Assembly: GCA_947494305.1 (NCBI GenBank)
Contig: CANLUL010000002.1
Span: 186,001 to 250,000, forward strand
Source: an uncultured Sphingomonadaceae bacterium
GTDB taxonomy: Bacteria; Pseudomonadota; Alphaproteobacteria; Sphingomonadales; Sphingomonadaceae
Direction: 5' to 3'
Length of the DNA stretch: 64,000 bases
Shown here: positions 1 through 8,676 of the stretch, one piece after another
How positions within the stretch are numbered: position 1 is the first letter of the stretch
Layout: each line of letters opens with the position of its first letter
Position numbers and translations under genes: made by a program
The notes under the pieces: generated by a model
What the model was told of the DNA's origin: nothing
What the model saw: the letters and a program-made list of their open reading frames with translations, nothing else
The model's database searches: none

Positions 1-1
1 A

Positions 2-469
2 ATGGGTGACGATTATAAGCCGACCGGCATGGAAGATTTCTTTGAGCTGATGGTCAAGAAGATTGACCGGCGCGGACGGCGTTTTGGTGGCGGTTTTTAC
101 GAGTATGACAGCGATGGCAATAAAGTTGGTCTCTGGAAAGGCATGACCGATCACTATCCGCTCGCTGATCCGCAGCCCGACCCGCAAGAAGTAAGACAGC
201 GTCTGATGTACATCCAGTTGATCGCCACCGCACAATGTTATGACGAAGGCGTTGTTTCGGATCCACAAAGCGCAGATTTAGGTGCAATTTTTGGCTGGGG
301 CTTCCCGCCCTATACCGGCGGCCCGATGAGTGAAATCGATACCATAGGCGTTGAGAATTTCGTGCGCGAAGCCGATCGTCTGGCCCAGCAATATGGCGAG
401 CGGTTCAAACCACCTATGTCGTTCCGCGAAAAAGCAGATGCTGGCGAAAGCTTTTACAAAGCGGCCTAA
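2..469 (+). CDS. FadJ-like 3-hydroxyacyl-CoA dehydrogenase/enoyl-CoA hydratase, C-terminal part
   Basis: Only the last ~155 residues are in the window; the reading frame is open to the left edge, so the real start lies upstream. The segment resembles the second C-terminal 3-hydroxyacyl-CoA dehydrogenase domain of FadB/FadJ multifunctional beta-oxidation enzymes: a GGGFYEYDSDG segment, then a helical stretch (ATAQCYDEGVV) and the characteristic FGWGFPPYTGGP loop. In this family the hydratase and NAD-dependent dehydrogenase activities turn trans-2-enoyl-CoA into 3-ketoacyl-CoA in the cytoplasm. A stand-alone dehydrogenase cannot be excluded because the N-terminal half is not visible. Its position beside acyl-CoA genes supports a role in acyl-CoA breakdown. 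Confidence 0.82.
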   Translation: MGDDYKPTGMEDFFELMVKKIDRRGRRFGGGFYEYDSDGNKVGLWKGMTDHYPLADPQPDPQEVRQRLMYIQLIATAQCYDEGVVSDPQSADLGAIFGWGFPPYTGGPMSEIDTIGVENFVREADRLAQQYGERFKPPMSFREKADAGESFYKAA

Positions 470-487
470 CGCGAACTATCTGAAACT

Positions 488-520
488 AGAAAAAGGGCTC
501 CCATTGAGGAGCCCTTTTTT
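488..520. terminator. bidirectional rho-independent terminator
   Basis: A 7-bp GC-rich stem (GGGCTCC 495-501, GGAGCCC 508-514) with a 6-nt loop is flanked by an A-run on the left and six T on the right. It therefore reads as an intrinsic terminator on both strands. It separates the FadJ-like gene from the convergent TetR gene, whose stop codon lies within the T-run. Confidence 0.85.
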
Positions 521-1223
521 ATGACAGCAGCTGATCGAGCTTTGCTTCAATCCGGTTTAATTGTTCGGAGCTCTTTTCCATATCGGATGGTTGATCCGAT
601 GTACCAAAATGATTGGCAAACAAGGCGATCAAATTGTCTATCACCGGTTTTTGAGGCCGGTCATTACCTTTGGTGTCGGCCACCACTTCAATCGACCGGG
701 CACTATACTCAAGCGTTCCGTAAAATACATCGCGCGCATGCCAAAGCAAAAATTCCGGGCGAAATTCGCCGCGGTCCTGGCCGCGGCGAAAAATCTCGTC
801 AAATACCGAAACATATTGGCGAAGATGGTCGCGAGACACGCTGACCTCACTATTATTGCGCCGAAGCGCGAACGACAGGTTTATGAAATCTGCATTTCGA
901 ATCACAATTTCCAGATGATAGGTCGCCAGTGCATCCAGCCGCTTTATCGCCTCTGGCGCCTTGACGCCCGCCATCACGTTGCGAGCTTCTAGGGTTAGTC
1001 CATCCCAGAATTGCTGCAATACTGCGAGCATCAATTCGGCCTTGGATTCGTAGTAACTGTAGATCGTGCCTTCACCCACACCGGCTGTCTTGGCGATTTC
1101 GGACATCCGGGCGCCATCAAATCCATTGTCGACAAAAACCGAGCGGGCGGCATGTAATATAGCGGCTTCTTTCCGCTCCAGCTTGTCGCGCTGTGTTTCA
1201 ACTTGAACGGCTTTGCTGGCCAA
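519..1223 (-). CDS. TetR/AcrR family transcriptional regulator
   Basis: The protein has an N-terminal TetR helix-turn-helix (AAILHAARSVFVDNGFDGAR, then MSEIAKTAGVGEGTIYSYY) followed by a helical ligand-binding domain. TetR proteins bind palindromic operators and are released by a small ligand, often an acyl-CoA or related metabolite. I chose a TTG start at 1223 because GGAG lies six bases upstream. A longer ATG form starting at 1316 would overlap the divergent AtuA-family gene and run through the palindrome at 1245-1261. The length is about 234 residues. It probably represses the divergent catabolic operon and itself; the start is less certain than the family. Confidence 0.85.
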   Translation of the reverse strand: MASKAVQVETQRDKLERKEAAILHAARSVFVDNGFDGARMSEIAKTAGVGEGTIYSYYESKAELMLAVLQQFWDGLTLEARNVMAGVKAPEAIKRLDALATYHLEIVIRNADFINLSFALRRNNSEVSVSRDHLRQYVSVFDEIFRRGQDRGEFRPEFLLWHARDVFYGTLEYSARSIEVVADTKGNDRPQKPVIDNLIALFANHFGTSDQPSDMEKSSEQLNRIEAKLDQLLS

Positions 1224-1244
1224 TTTCAGCTCCAATTGAACTTG

Positions 1245-1261
1245 ACTCGAATATATCGAGT
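1245..1261. promoter_or_regulatory. palindromic operator between tetR and the AtuA-family gene
   Basis: ACTCGA-ATATA-TCGAGT is a perfect 6-bp inverted repeat with a 5-base spacer. It lies 29 bases before the ATG of the rightward gene and 21 bases before the chosen TTG of the leftward TetR gene. A TTGACT (1242-1247) overlaps its left arm. Size and placement suit a TetR dimer blocking both promoters. Binding is inferred from position only. Confidence 0.6.
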
Positions 1262-1290
1262 GGTATTCAGTTTGTCTTAGGAGACTCGTA

Positions 1291-3099
1291 ATGTCAAACA
1301 CCAAAAATATCCGCATTGGGGGAGCCAGCGGATTCTGGGGCGAGTCCGATATGGCAGTCCCACAATTTTTACAGGCCGGTGGACTGGATTACATTGTCTT
1401 CGATTATCTGGCTGAAATCACCATGTCGATCATGGCGAGGGCACGCGCCAAAAATCCGGATATGGGTTATGCTGTGGATTTCGTGACCGCTGTCATCAAG
1501 CCGAACATAAAAGACATTGCCAATCAGGGTGTGAAACTAATTTCCAATGCTGGCGGAACCAATCCAGCGGCATGTGGTGATGCCGTGCGGGCGGTTATCG
1601 CAGATGCCGGTCTCGATCTAAAAGTCGCGGTAATCACAGGTGATGATCTAACTGGTCGCGCGGACGAATTCGCGCAAACCAAAGAAATGTTCACCGGCGA
1701 AGCTTTTCCAGATATTGAATCCATCGCCAGTATCAACGCGTATCTGGGCGCATTTCCCATCGCCAAAGCGCTGAACGATGGTGCGGATATTGTCATCACC
1801 GGCCGCTGCGTCGACAGCGCTGTGACGCTAGGTGCCTGCATCCACGAATTTGGTTGGGACCGGGATGACCTCGACCAGTTGGCTGGGGCAAGTCTGGCCG
1901 GCCACATTCTTGAATGTGGCCCACAGGCTACCGGCGGCAATTTCACTGATTGGGAATCCGTTGCCGATACGATGGACAATGCCGGATATCCAATTGCCGA
2001 GATAGCGGACGATGGTAGCTTCGTCACAACCAAGCCGGATGATACGGGCGGAGCGGTGACGGTTGGGACCGTCGGCGAACAGATGCTCTACGAAATCGGC
2101 GATCCGCAAGCCTATATGCTGCCCGATGTTGTGTGCGATTTCAGCATGGTGGAACTGGATCAGCTTGGCGAAAACCGGGTCTTGGTAAAGGGGGCAAAGG
2201 GCTATCCAGCACCCGATAGCTTTAAGGCCAGCGCTACCTTTGCCGACGGCTGGAAAATGGTCGCTCCCTTTTTCTTCGTTGGCATGGACGCCAGCCGAAA
2301 GGCAAAATCTTTTGCAGAGAATGCCCTCAAACGCACGCGTGCAAAATTGCGGGCATCCAATGCCGGTGACTTTGACGATGTGCTGATAGAGACATTGGGC
2401 GATGACAGCCATTTTGGAGACTTTTCCGATTCGAGCCAGAGCCGGGAAGTCGTGCTTAAAATGGCCGTTAAACATCGCGATCCAAAGGCCGCCATGCTCC
2501 TGCTAAAAGAAGCTACGGGGCTAGGGCTGGCTACACCGCCGGGTCTTTCCTTTTTCTCCGGCGGGCGGCCCAAACCGTCTCCCGTGGTCCGGCTGTTTTC
2601 CTTGACCGTCCCGAAAAGCGATGTGCAGATTTCAATCGATTTTGGTGATGGGCCGGTTAATCTGGTGAAAGAGGCTGGAGCCAAATTTGATTCTGCATCA
2701 ATCACTCGTCCGGACTGTCCAGAACGGTCTGCCACGGACGAAGCGTTTGCCGATGTGCCGCTCATTCAACTTGCCTGGGGCCGGTCTGGCGACAAAGGCG
2801 ACAAATCGAACATTGGCATTTTGCCGCGCGATCCATCTTATACCGAATGGCTGTGGGCAGCACTGGATACCGACACAGTAAGGCGACGGTTTGCTCATTT
2901 CCTTCAAAATACCGACGATCCGGCCAGCGTAGAGCGCTTCTTTCTCCCTGGCACAGGCGCAATCAACTTCCTGCTTCATGACGTCCTCGGCGGTGGCGGG
3001 GTTGCATCGATGCGCAATGATCCGCAGGGTAAAAGCTATGCACAAATATTACTGGCCACTCCTATCCCGATTCCACAATCACTCGCAGAGGCACTTTGA
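1291..3099 (+). CDS. AtuA-family (DUF1446) protein
   Basis: This 602-residue protein starts with the typical N-terminus (KNIRIGGASGFWGESDMAV). It continues through the large AtuA/DUF1446 domain (about residues 5-450) and a C-terminal AtuA-like ferredoxin-fold domain (LAWGRSGDKGDKSNIGI near 490-510). AtuA is required for acyclic terpene (citronellol/geraniol) use in Pseudomonas, but its biochemical activity is not established. AGGAG precedes the ATG. The gene opens a tightly spaced operon with an acyl-CoA carboxylase and a crotonase, the same association seen in atu-type clusters. Whether the substrate here is a terpenoid is not shown by the sequence. Confidence 0.88.
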   Translation: MSNTKNIRIGGASGFWGESDMAVPQFLQAGGLDYIVFDYLAEITMSIMARARAKNPDMGYAVDFVTAVIKPNIKDIANQGVKLISNAGGTNPAACGDAVRAVIADAGLDLKVAVITGDDLTGRADEFAQTKEMFTGEAFPDIESIASINAYLGAFPIAKALNDGADIVITGRCVDSAVTLGACIHEFGWDRDDLDQLAGASLAGHILECGPQATGGNFTDWESVADTMDNAGYPIAEIADDGSFVTTKPDDTGGAVTVGTVGEQMLYEIGDPQAYMLPDVVCDFSMVELDQLGENRVLVKGAKGYPAPDSFKASATFADGWKMVAPFFFVGMDASRKAKSFAENALKRTRAKLRASNAGDFDDVLIETLGDDSHFGDFSDSSQSREVVLKMAVKHRDPKAAMLLLKEATGLGLATPPGLSFFSGGRPKPSPVVRLFSLTVPKSDVQISIDFGDGPVNLVKEAGAKFDSASITRPDCPERSATDEAFADVPLIQLAWGRSGDKGDKSNIGILPRDPSYTEWLWAALDTDTVRRRFAHFLQNTDDPASVERFFLPGTGAINFLLHDVLGGGGVASMRNDPQGKSYAQILLATPIPIPQSLAEAL

Positions 3100-3101
3100 C
3101 T

Positions 3102-4724
3102 ATGCCCCAGTTTAAATCGAAAATCGCCACCGGTTCAGAAAGCTTCGCGCAAAACCGCAAGGATATGCTCGCATTGATTGAGAAGCTTCGCTCTTTGGAA
3201 AAGAAGGCCGTCGAAGCGTCCGAGAAACGCCGGCCGACTTTCGAAAAACGCGGACAACTGACCCCGCATGAACGGCTGAAGCATCTGCTCGATCCGGGCA
3301 TGCCGTTTTTGCAGCTATACAATATGGCGAATTATCTGGTCGAGGATACCAATCCGGAAACCAGCATTCCGGGCGGCAGCGTCATTTTGGGGATCGGCTT
3401 TGTCAAAGGCGTGCGCTGCATGGTCTGGGTCGACGATAGCGGGATCCGGGCCGGTGCGGCTACCGGCGGCGGTTGGGATGCGTGCAAGGGCGCGCAGAAA
3501 ATGGCGCAGGACCTGAAACTGCCCTTTATCCATCTGGTCGAAAGTGCGGGTGCAAACCTGATGGATTATAAGGTTGAGCTGTGGGCTTATGGCGGGATGT
3601 TGTTCCGCAATCTAGCCTGGCTCAGTGCGGCAGGCATACCGACGATGGTCGTGCTTCACGGACCATCAACGGCGGGCGGTGCCTATATGCCCGGCATGTC
3701 CGACTATGTCATTGGCGTACGCGATAATGGCATGGCTGCCCTGGGCGGCGCGGCTCTGGTTCATGCGGCAACCGGTGAAGTGGCGAATGATCGCGAACTG
3801 GGCGGCACAGAAATGCATGCTCAAACAACTGGAACGGTTGAGTATCTGGCTGACAATGACGGTCACGGCATTGCCATAGCGCGAGATACGATTGGACGGT
3901 TGGACTGGAACAAAAACACGCGGCCCATACGACGCAATGACTATGAAGAACCGGTTCTGGACATTGATGAAATTGCTGGCATTGTTCCGATTGACTATAC
4001 CATCCCCTATGATGTGCGGGAGGTGATGGCGCGCATTGTCGACGGTTCCGATTTTGAAGAATTCAAACCCAGATACGGTCCCGGTACGGTCTGTGTGCAA
4101 GCCAGCATCATGGGGCATGCTGTCGGAATTATCGGCAATAACGGCCCCTTTGATCCGGAAGCCGCAGGCAAGGCGACACACTTCTTTCAATTGTGTGATC
4201 AGACAAATTTACCCATCCTGTTCCTCAACAATACGACCGGTTATATTGTCGGCACAGAGTCCGAGCAGAAAGGCATGATCAAGCTGGGATCAAAAATGAT
4301 CCAGGCTGTTTCCAATGTCCGTGTTCCCAAATTGTCGCTTTATATCGGCGCGAGTTTTGGTGCGGGAAATTACGGTATGAGTGGCGTCGCTTTTGAACCG
4401 GATTTTCTGTTCAGTTGGCCCAATGCAAAAACCGGTGTGATGGCCGGCGCATCCGCGGCCAATACGATGAGCCATGTTGCCCGGGTGCAGGCACAGCGAA
4501 AGGGCGTGGAACCCGATGAGGAAATGATCGCCAAACAGGAACAGCGCATCAAGGACATTTTTGAAAGCCAGGAGAGCGCTTTCTTCACCTCCGGTCGCGT
4601 ACTCGACAATGGCGTGATTGACCCCAGAGATACGCGCAAGGTTCTGGGCTTCGCATTGGAGACAATTTTCGAAGCACAAAACCGCGAGCTTCATCCCAAT
4701 GCATTTGGAGTAGCGCGGATATGA
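3102..4724 (+). CDS. acyl-CoA carboxylase, carboxyltransferase (beta) subunit
   Basis: The 540-residue protein has the two-lobed carboxyltransferase fold of methylcrotonyl-/geranyl-/propionyl-CoA carboxylase beta subunits. Visible segments are an N-terminal CoA-binding lobe with GPSTAGGAYMPGMSDYVIG, GGAALVHAATGEV and ELGGTEMH, and a C-terminal lobe with NNTTGYIVGTESE, GASFGAGNYGMSG and WPNAKTGVM. It transfers CO2 from carboxybiotin to an acyl-CoA. ATG 3102 is preferred over an in-frame TTG at 3096, with AGAGG ten bases upstream. It sits between the AtuA-family gene and a crotonase, with its alpha subunit downstream. The methylcrotonyl versus geranyl versus other acyl-CoA choice remains open. 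Confidence 0.9.
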   Translation: MPQFKSKIATGSESFAQNRKDMLALIEKLRSLEKKAVEASEKRRPTFEKRGQLTPHERLKHLLDPGMPFLQLYNMANYLVEDTNPETSIPGGSVILGIGFVKGVRCMVWVDDSGIRAGAATGGGWDACKGAQKMAQDLKLPFIHLVESAGANLMDYKVELWAYGGMLFRNLAWLSAAGIPTMVVLHGPSTAGGAYMPGMSDYVIGVRDNGMAALGGAALVHAATGEVANDRELGGTEMHAQTTGTVEYLADNDGHGIAIARDTIGRLDWNKNTRPIRRNDYEEPVLDIDEIAGIVPIDYTIPYDVREVMARIVDGSDFEEFKPRYGPGTVCVQASIMGHAVGIIGNNGPFDPEAAGKATHFFQLCDQTNLPILFLNNTTGYIVGTESEQKGMIKLGSKMIQAVSNVRVPKLSLYIGASFGAGNYGMSGVAFEPDFLFSWPNAKTGVMAGASAANTMSHVARVQAQRKGVEPDEEMIAKQEQRIKDIFESQESAFFTSGRVLDNGVIDPRDTRKVLGFALETIFEAQNRELHPNAFGVARI

Positions 4725-5533
4725 CCAATCTTCCTAAAACCGACACGCTGGAGCTGGAGTTTCAAAACGGATGGCTCACCATCTGGTTCAATCAGCCTGA
4801 CAATCGCAACGCCCTCAGCGACGCCTTGGTGGCGGAATTAAGTGCTGTTTTAAAGAGTGTTCGCGACGATCGTGCCGTGCGCGGCATAACGCTGCGCGGA
4901 CGGGGCGGGGTATTTTGCGCGGGTGCTGATCTCAAAAATTTCAAAGAGAATTTTCAGCAAAGTGGTGACCGCGAGGCAATCATCAAAATGTCTGGTGGGG
5001 CCGCTGAAATATTCGATCTGGTCAATACCGCACCGCAAGTTGTAATTGTACTGATCGAAGGGGCAGCAATGGCGGGAGGTTTTGGTTTATCATGCTGCGC
5101 CGACGTTGTGATCTGCGAAAGCAGCGCCCGCTTTGCGATGACAGAGACTGCCATTGGTGTTTCTCCGGCTCAAATTTCTCCCTTCGTGATTCAGAAATTG
5201 GGCTACGCTACCGGGCGAAGACTTATGTTAACGGCTGCGCGTTTTGACGGAACGCAGGCGCATGAGCTCGGCTTCGCCGATTTCATTGCCGATGATGTTG
5301 CCGGGCTGGAAGAAATCGAAATGCAATTGCGCAAACAGGTGCTAGGTGCCGCGCCGGGTGCGGTGGCCGCGACCAAGGAACTGCTAGGACAAATCGCTGG
5401 CAAATCACGTGACGAGGTTATTCGTCTCGCCGCCGAAAATTTTGCTGATCGAATGGTCAGTGATGAAGCCAAAGAAGGCGTCGCCAGCTTCTTTGAAAAA
5501 CGCAAACCCAACTGGGTTGTGAAGCCGGAATAG
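4721..5533 (+). CDS. enoyl-CoA hydratase/isomerase (crotonase) family protein
   Basis: A 270-residue crotonase-fold protein. The oxyanion-hole segments are visible (LRGRGGVFCAGADLKNF and EGAAMAGGFGLSCCADV), and an acidic residue lies in the later FAMTETAIGVSPAQ segment. The start codon overlaps the upstream stop in ATGA, so translation is probably coupled. Located between the two carboxylase subunit genes, it matches the place of AtuE or of methylglutaconyl-CoA hydratase, which hydrates the carboxylation product. That assignment is by context; crotonases vary widely in reaction. Confidence 0.85.
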   Translation: MTNLPKTDTLELEFQNGWLTIWFNQPDNRNALSDALVAELSAVLKSVRDDRAVRGITLRGRGGVFCAGADLKNFKENFQQSGDREAIIKMSGGAAEIFDLVNTAPQVVIVLIEGAAMAGGFGLSCCADVVICESSARFAMTETAIGVSPAQISPFVIQKLGYATGRRLMLTAARFDGTQAHELGFADFIADDVAGLEEIEMQLRKQVLGAAPGAVAATKELLGQIAGKSRDEVIRLAAENFADRMVSDEAKEGVASFFEKRKPNWVVKPE

Positions 5534-5543
5534 GGAAATAGAG

Positions 5544-7526
5544 ATGTCAAAGATCAACACACTCCTTATTGCCAATCGCGGGGAAATTGCCTGCCGGGTA
5601 ATGCGCACCGCGAAGGAACAGGGTATCAAGACCATCGCGGTCTATTCCGATGCCGATGAACTGGCGCCACATGTCAAAATGGCCGATGATGCCGTGCGCA
5701 TTGGTCCAGCACCTGTGAACGAATCCTATCTCATCATCGACAATATCATTCAGGCCGCAAAGGATACAGGCGCGGATGCGATTCATCCCGGCTATGGTTT
5801 TCTATCCGAGAACGCAGCCTTTAGTCAGGCCTGCGCGGATGCCGGTATTATCTTTGTTGGCCCACCGGAAAAAGCCATTGACGTGATGGGCGACAAGGCG
5901 CGATCCAAACGCGCCATGATTGAAGCGGGCGTACCCTGTGTTCCCGGTTATCAGGACGAAGATCAGTCCGATGACACACTGATCACGGAAGCGGGGAAAA
6001 TCGGTGTGCCGCTAATGGTGAAGGCAGCCGCCGGTGGCGGAGGTCGTGGCATGCGGCTAGTCCACGATCTTGAAGAAGTTCCCAACGCGATCAAACTTGC
6101 TCGATCCGAAGCAGAAAATGCCTTCGGCAATGGCGAGCTGATCCTGGAAAAGGCGATCATCAAACCGCGTCATGTTGAGCTGCAGGTCTTTGCCGATAGC
6201 CATGGCAATTGCATCCATCTGGGCGAACGTGATTGTTCGGTTCAGCGGCGTCATCAAAAGGTGATTGAGGAAGCGCCATGCCCCGTGATGACACCCGAAC
6301 TGCGGGAGCAAATGGGCAAGGCTGCGGTCGATGCAGCGAAAGCGGTCGACTATGTCGGGGCCGGCACGATCGAGTTTCTGCTCGATCAATCGGGGGAATT
6401 CTATTTCCTCGAAATGAACACCCGTCTGCAAGTCGAGCACCCGGTAACTGAAGAAATTACCGGGCTTGATCTGGTCGCATTGCAACTCAAAGTTGCGTCA
6501 GGCGACTTTTTGGGACTCGAACAAAGTGACGTCACTCTGAGCGGCCACGCCATGGAAATACGCCTTTACGCTGAAGACCCAGCCGATGACTTCCTTCCCA
6601 GTACCGGTCATATTGACCTGTGGAAACCGTCCAGTCTATCCCGCGTAGATAGCGGCATTGAAACCGGCGGCGAGGTTTCTCCATTCTATGACAGCATGGT
6701 CGCCAAGATCATAACCCACGGAGCCACGCGCGATGAAGCGCGGCGACGCATGATCAAAGCGCTTTCGGAAACTGCGCTGTTCGGTCCAAAGACAAACCGC
6801 GATTTCCTAGTCGATGCTTTGGACAAACCGGACTTTGTCGAAGGGCAGGCTACTACAGCCTTTATCGCTGAAAACTATGGTGAGGATGGCGTGGATCTTG
6901 GCGAACAGGCATTTTCAACCTATGCAATCGCTGCTGTTCTCCAGCACAAGTTGCAACAGAAGTCAGCCCATCATCTAGCGTTGAATGTCAATCACGAAAT
7001 GCTCGACTGGTCCAATAACAGATCTTTGGAAACCGTTGTGCAATATGGCGATGACCAGACAATTCAAGTGCACGTCGATGCGCCGCAACAATATACGGTC
7101 ACCGAAGGTGAACAGCGGGTATCTGTAAAATTGCTGTCGCTGAAACCCGACATGGCGAAGCTGAATGTTGATGGGCACAATGTCATCGTCATCTATCATG
7201 CGCATCACCGAACTTTGCATCTGGCACTACCCGCACGCTCGCTCACCGTCACTGATCAGGTCGGCGTTAGCGCGATGGAAGATATCGGCGGCGGCGGTAC
7301 AGTCGTCGCACCGATGCATGGACAGTTGCTCGAGATATTGGTCGAAGCGGGAGCGTCGGTTTCCAAGGGTGACAAACTGGCCGTCCTGGAAGCGATGAAG
7401 ATGCAACATGAAATCCTGGCCGAAATCGATGGAACGGTAGAGATGATTGCGGCCAGCGCAGGAACCCAAATTGCGGCTGATGATCTGATCATGGAAATTG
7501 TCGAAAAAGAAAGCGAAGAGGCATGA
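5544..7526 (+). CDS. acyl-CoA carboxylase, biotin carboxylase/biotin carrier (alpha) subunit
   Basis: The 660-residue alpha subunit starts with the biotin carboxylase N-domain (LLIANRGEIACRVMRTA). It continues with an ATP-grasp region containing KAAAGGGGRGMR and EMNTRLQVEHPVTEEITGLD, and ends in a biotinyl domain with EAMKM (biotinyl lysine near residue 619). It carboxylates its own biotin from bicarbonate and ATP and hands the CO2 to the beta subunit encoded upstream. The domain order and length are those of MccA, AtuF and PccA alpha subunits. It is ten bases behind the crotonase gene and overlaps the next gene by ATGA. Confidence 0.92.
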   Translation: MSKINTLLIANRGEIACRVMRTAKEQGIKTIAVYSDADELAPHVKMADDAVRIGPAPVNESYLIIDNIIQAAKDTGADAIHPGYGFLSENAAFSQACADAGIIFVGPPEKAIDVMGDKARSKRAMIEAGVPCVPGYQDEDQSDDTLITEAGKIGVPLMVKAAAGGGGRGMRLVHDLEEVPNAIKLARSEAENAFGNGELILEKAIIKPRHVELQVFADSHGNCIHLGERDCSVQRRHQKVIEEAPCPVMTPELREQMGKAAVDAAKAVDYVGAGTIEFLLDQSGEFYFLEMNTRLQVEHPVTEEITGLDLVALQLKVASGDFLGLEQSDVTLSGHAMEIRLYAEDPADDFLPSTGHIDLWKPSSLSRVDSGIETGGEVSPFYDSMVAKIITHGATRDEARRRMIKALSETALFGPKTNRDFLVDALDKPDFVEGQATTAFIAENYGEDGVDLGEQAFSTYAIAAVLQHKLQQKSAHHLALNVNHEMLDWSNNRSLETVVQYGDDQTIQVHVDAPQQYTVTEGEQRVSVKLLSLKPDMAKLNVDGHNVIVIYHAHHRTLHLALPARSLTVTDQVGVSAMEDIGGGGTVVAPMHGQLLEILVEAGASVSKGDKLAVLEAMKMQHEILAEIDGTVEMIAASAGTQIAADDLIMEIVEKESEEA

Positions 7527-8665
7527 ACAATAAAATTTGCGAAATGCTCGGGATAGAGTTTCCACTCCTGGCATTTTCCCATTGCCGGGATGTCGTGGCC
7601 GCCGTCTCCAAAGCCGGTGGGATGGGCATTTTCGGCGGGGTCAATCATACGCCGGAGTTGCTTGAAGAGGAGTTGAAATGGATCGATGATCATGTCGACG
7701 GCAAGCCTTATGGCCTCGATATCATCGTCCCGAACAAGGTCGAAGGGCGCGGAGAAGTCTTTGACGAAGAAGCGATGCTCGCACGTGTGCCTGACGAGCA
7801 TATTCAATTTACCGAAGAGCTTATGAAACGTCATGGTGTCGACGCTGGTGATTTGGCACCTGAACGTCGTCGCCATGTAACGGGTTCGAAAAACCTGATC
7901 GGCGATACGGCTGAGGAAGTTTTGGAAGTCGCCTTCAGGCACCCGATCAAGCTGATTGCCAATGCTCTCGGCATTCCGCCACAAGTGATGATGGGTTATG
8001 CGCGCGCCAATGATGTCCCGGTGGCCGCTCTAATTGGAACCAAAGAACATGCCCTGTCGCAAGTTGCCGCTGGCGTCGACATCCTTGTCGCGGCTGGCGG
8101 AGAAGCGGGCGGGCATACCGGTGAGATATCATCCATGGTGCTCATTCCGGAAGTCTGCAACGCGCTGGCGCAAATTGGTGACGACACACCAGTGTTAGCA
8201 GCAGGCGGAATTGCAACGGGCGCACAAATGGCTGCCGCGATGGCAATGGGAGCATCGGGTGCTTGGTGCGGTTCGGTGTGGCTGACCACCGTCGAAGCCG
8301 AAACCAATCCGGTGGTGAAAGAGAAAATGCTGGCCGCAACATCGCGCGACACAGTCCGAGCGCGGTCCCGCACCGGCAAGCCATCCCGGCAGCTGCGCTC
8401 TCCCTGGACCGATGCCTGGGAAATGGATGATGCACCAACTCCGCTTCCCATGCCCTTACAATCGCTAGTGTCAGAACCACCGCTGCGCACTATTGATAAA
8501 CTGAGCCAGGGCGACAATCAGGGCGCGAAAGATCTCGCAACCTATTGGGTTGGCCAGGGCGTTGGCTTGATGAACGAACAGATGACAGCCGGACAGGTTG
8601 TGCAGGAATTCAAGGAAGATTTCCTGTCGGCCTATGAGAGATTGGCTCAAAATCTGGAGGGGTAG
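7523..8665 (+). CDS. nitronate monooxygenase (2-nitropropane dioxygenase-like) family protein
   Basis: A 380-residue FMN-binding TIM-barrel protein of the NMO/2NPD family. It has an N-terminal substrate-loop region (SHCRDVVAAVSKAGGMGIFG), the phosphate-binding segment AAGGEAGGHTG, and ALAAGGIATGAQMAAAMAMGA-like repeats. True members oxidise nitronates, but many relatives in acyl-CoA clusters have no known substrate, so the family name is not a function. ATGA overlap with the biotin carboxylase gene indicates co-translation. The unusual C-terminal extension after ~290 residues (RARSRTGKPSRQLRSPWTD) is a regular part of this bacterial subgroup. Confidence 0.82.
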   Translation: MNNKICEMLGIEFPLLAFSHCRDVVAAVSKAGGMGIFGGVNHTPELLEEELKWIDDHVDGKPYGLDIIVPNKVEGRGEVFDEEAMLARVPDEHIQFTEELMKRHGVDAGDLAPERRRHVTGSKNLIGDTAEEVLEVAFRHPIKLIANALGIPPQVMMGYARANDVPVAALIGTKEHALSQVAAGVDILVAAGGEAGGHTGEISSMVLIPEVCNALAQIGDDTPVLAAGGIATGAQMAAAMAMGASGAWCGSVWLTTVEAETNPVVKEKMLAATSRDTVRARSRTGKPSRQLRSPWTDAWEMDDAPTPLPMPLQSLVSEPPLRTIDKLSQGDNQGAKDLATYWVGQGVGLMNEQMTAGQVVQEFKEDFLSAYERLAQNLEG

Positions 8666-8676
8666 AGGAGAAAGAG

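Noticed and set aside
1236-1316. ATG 1316 start for TetR
   Set aside because: It would overlap the divergent AtuA-family gene and contain its own operator; TTG 1223 has a good ribosome site.
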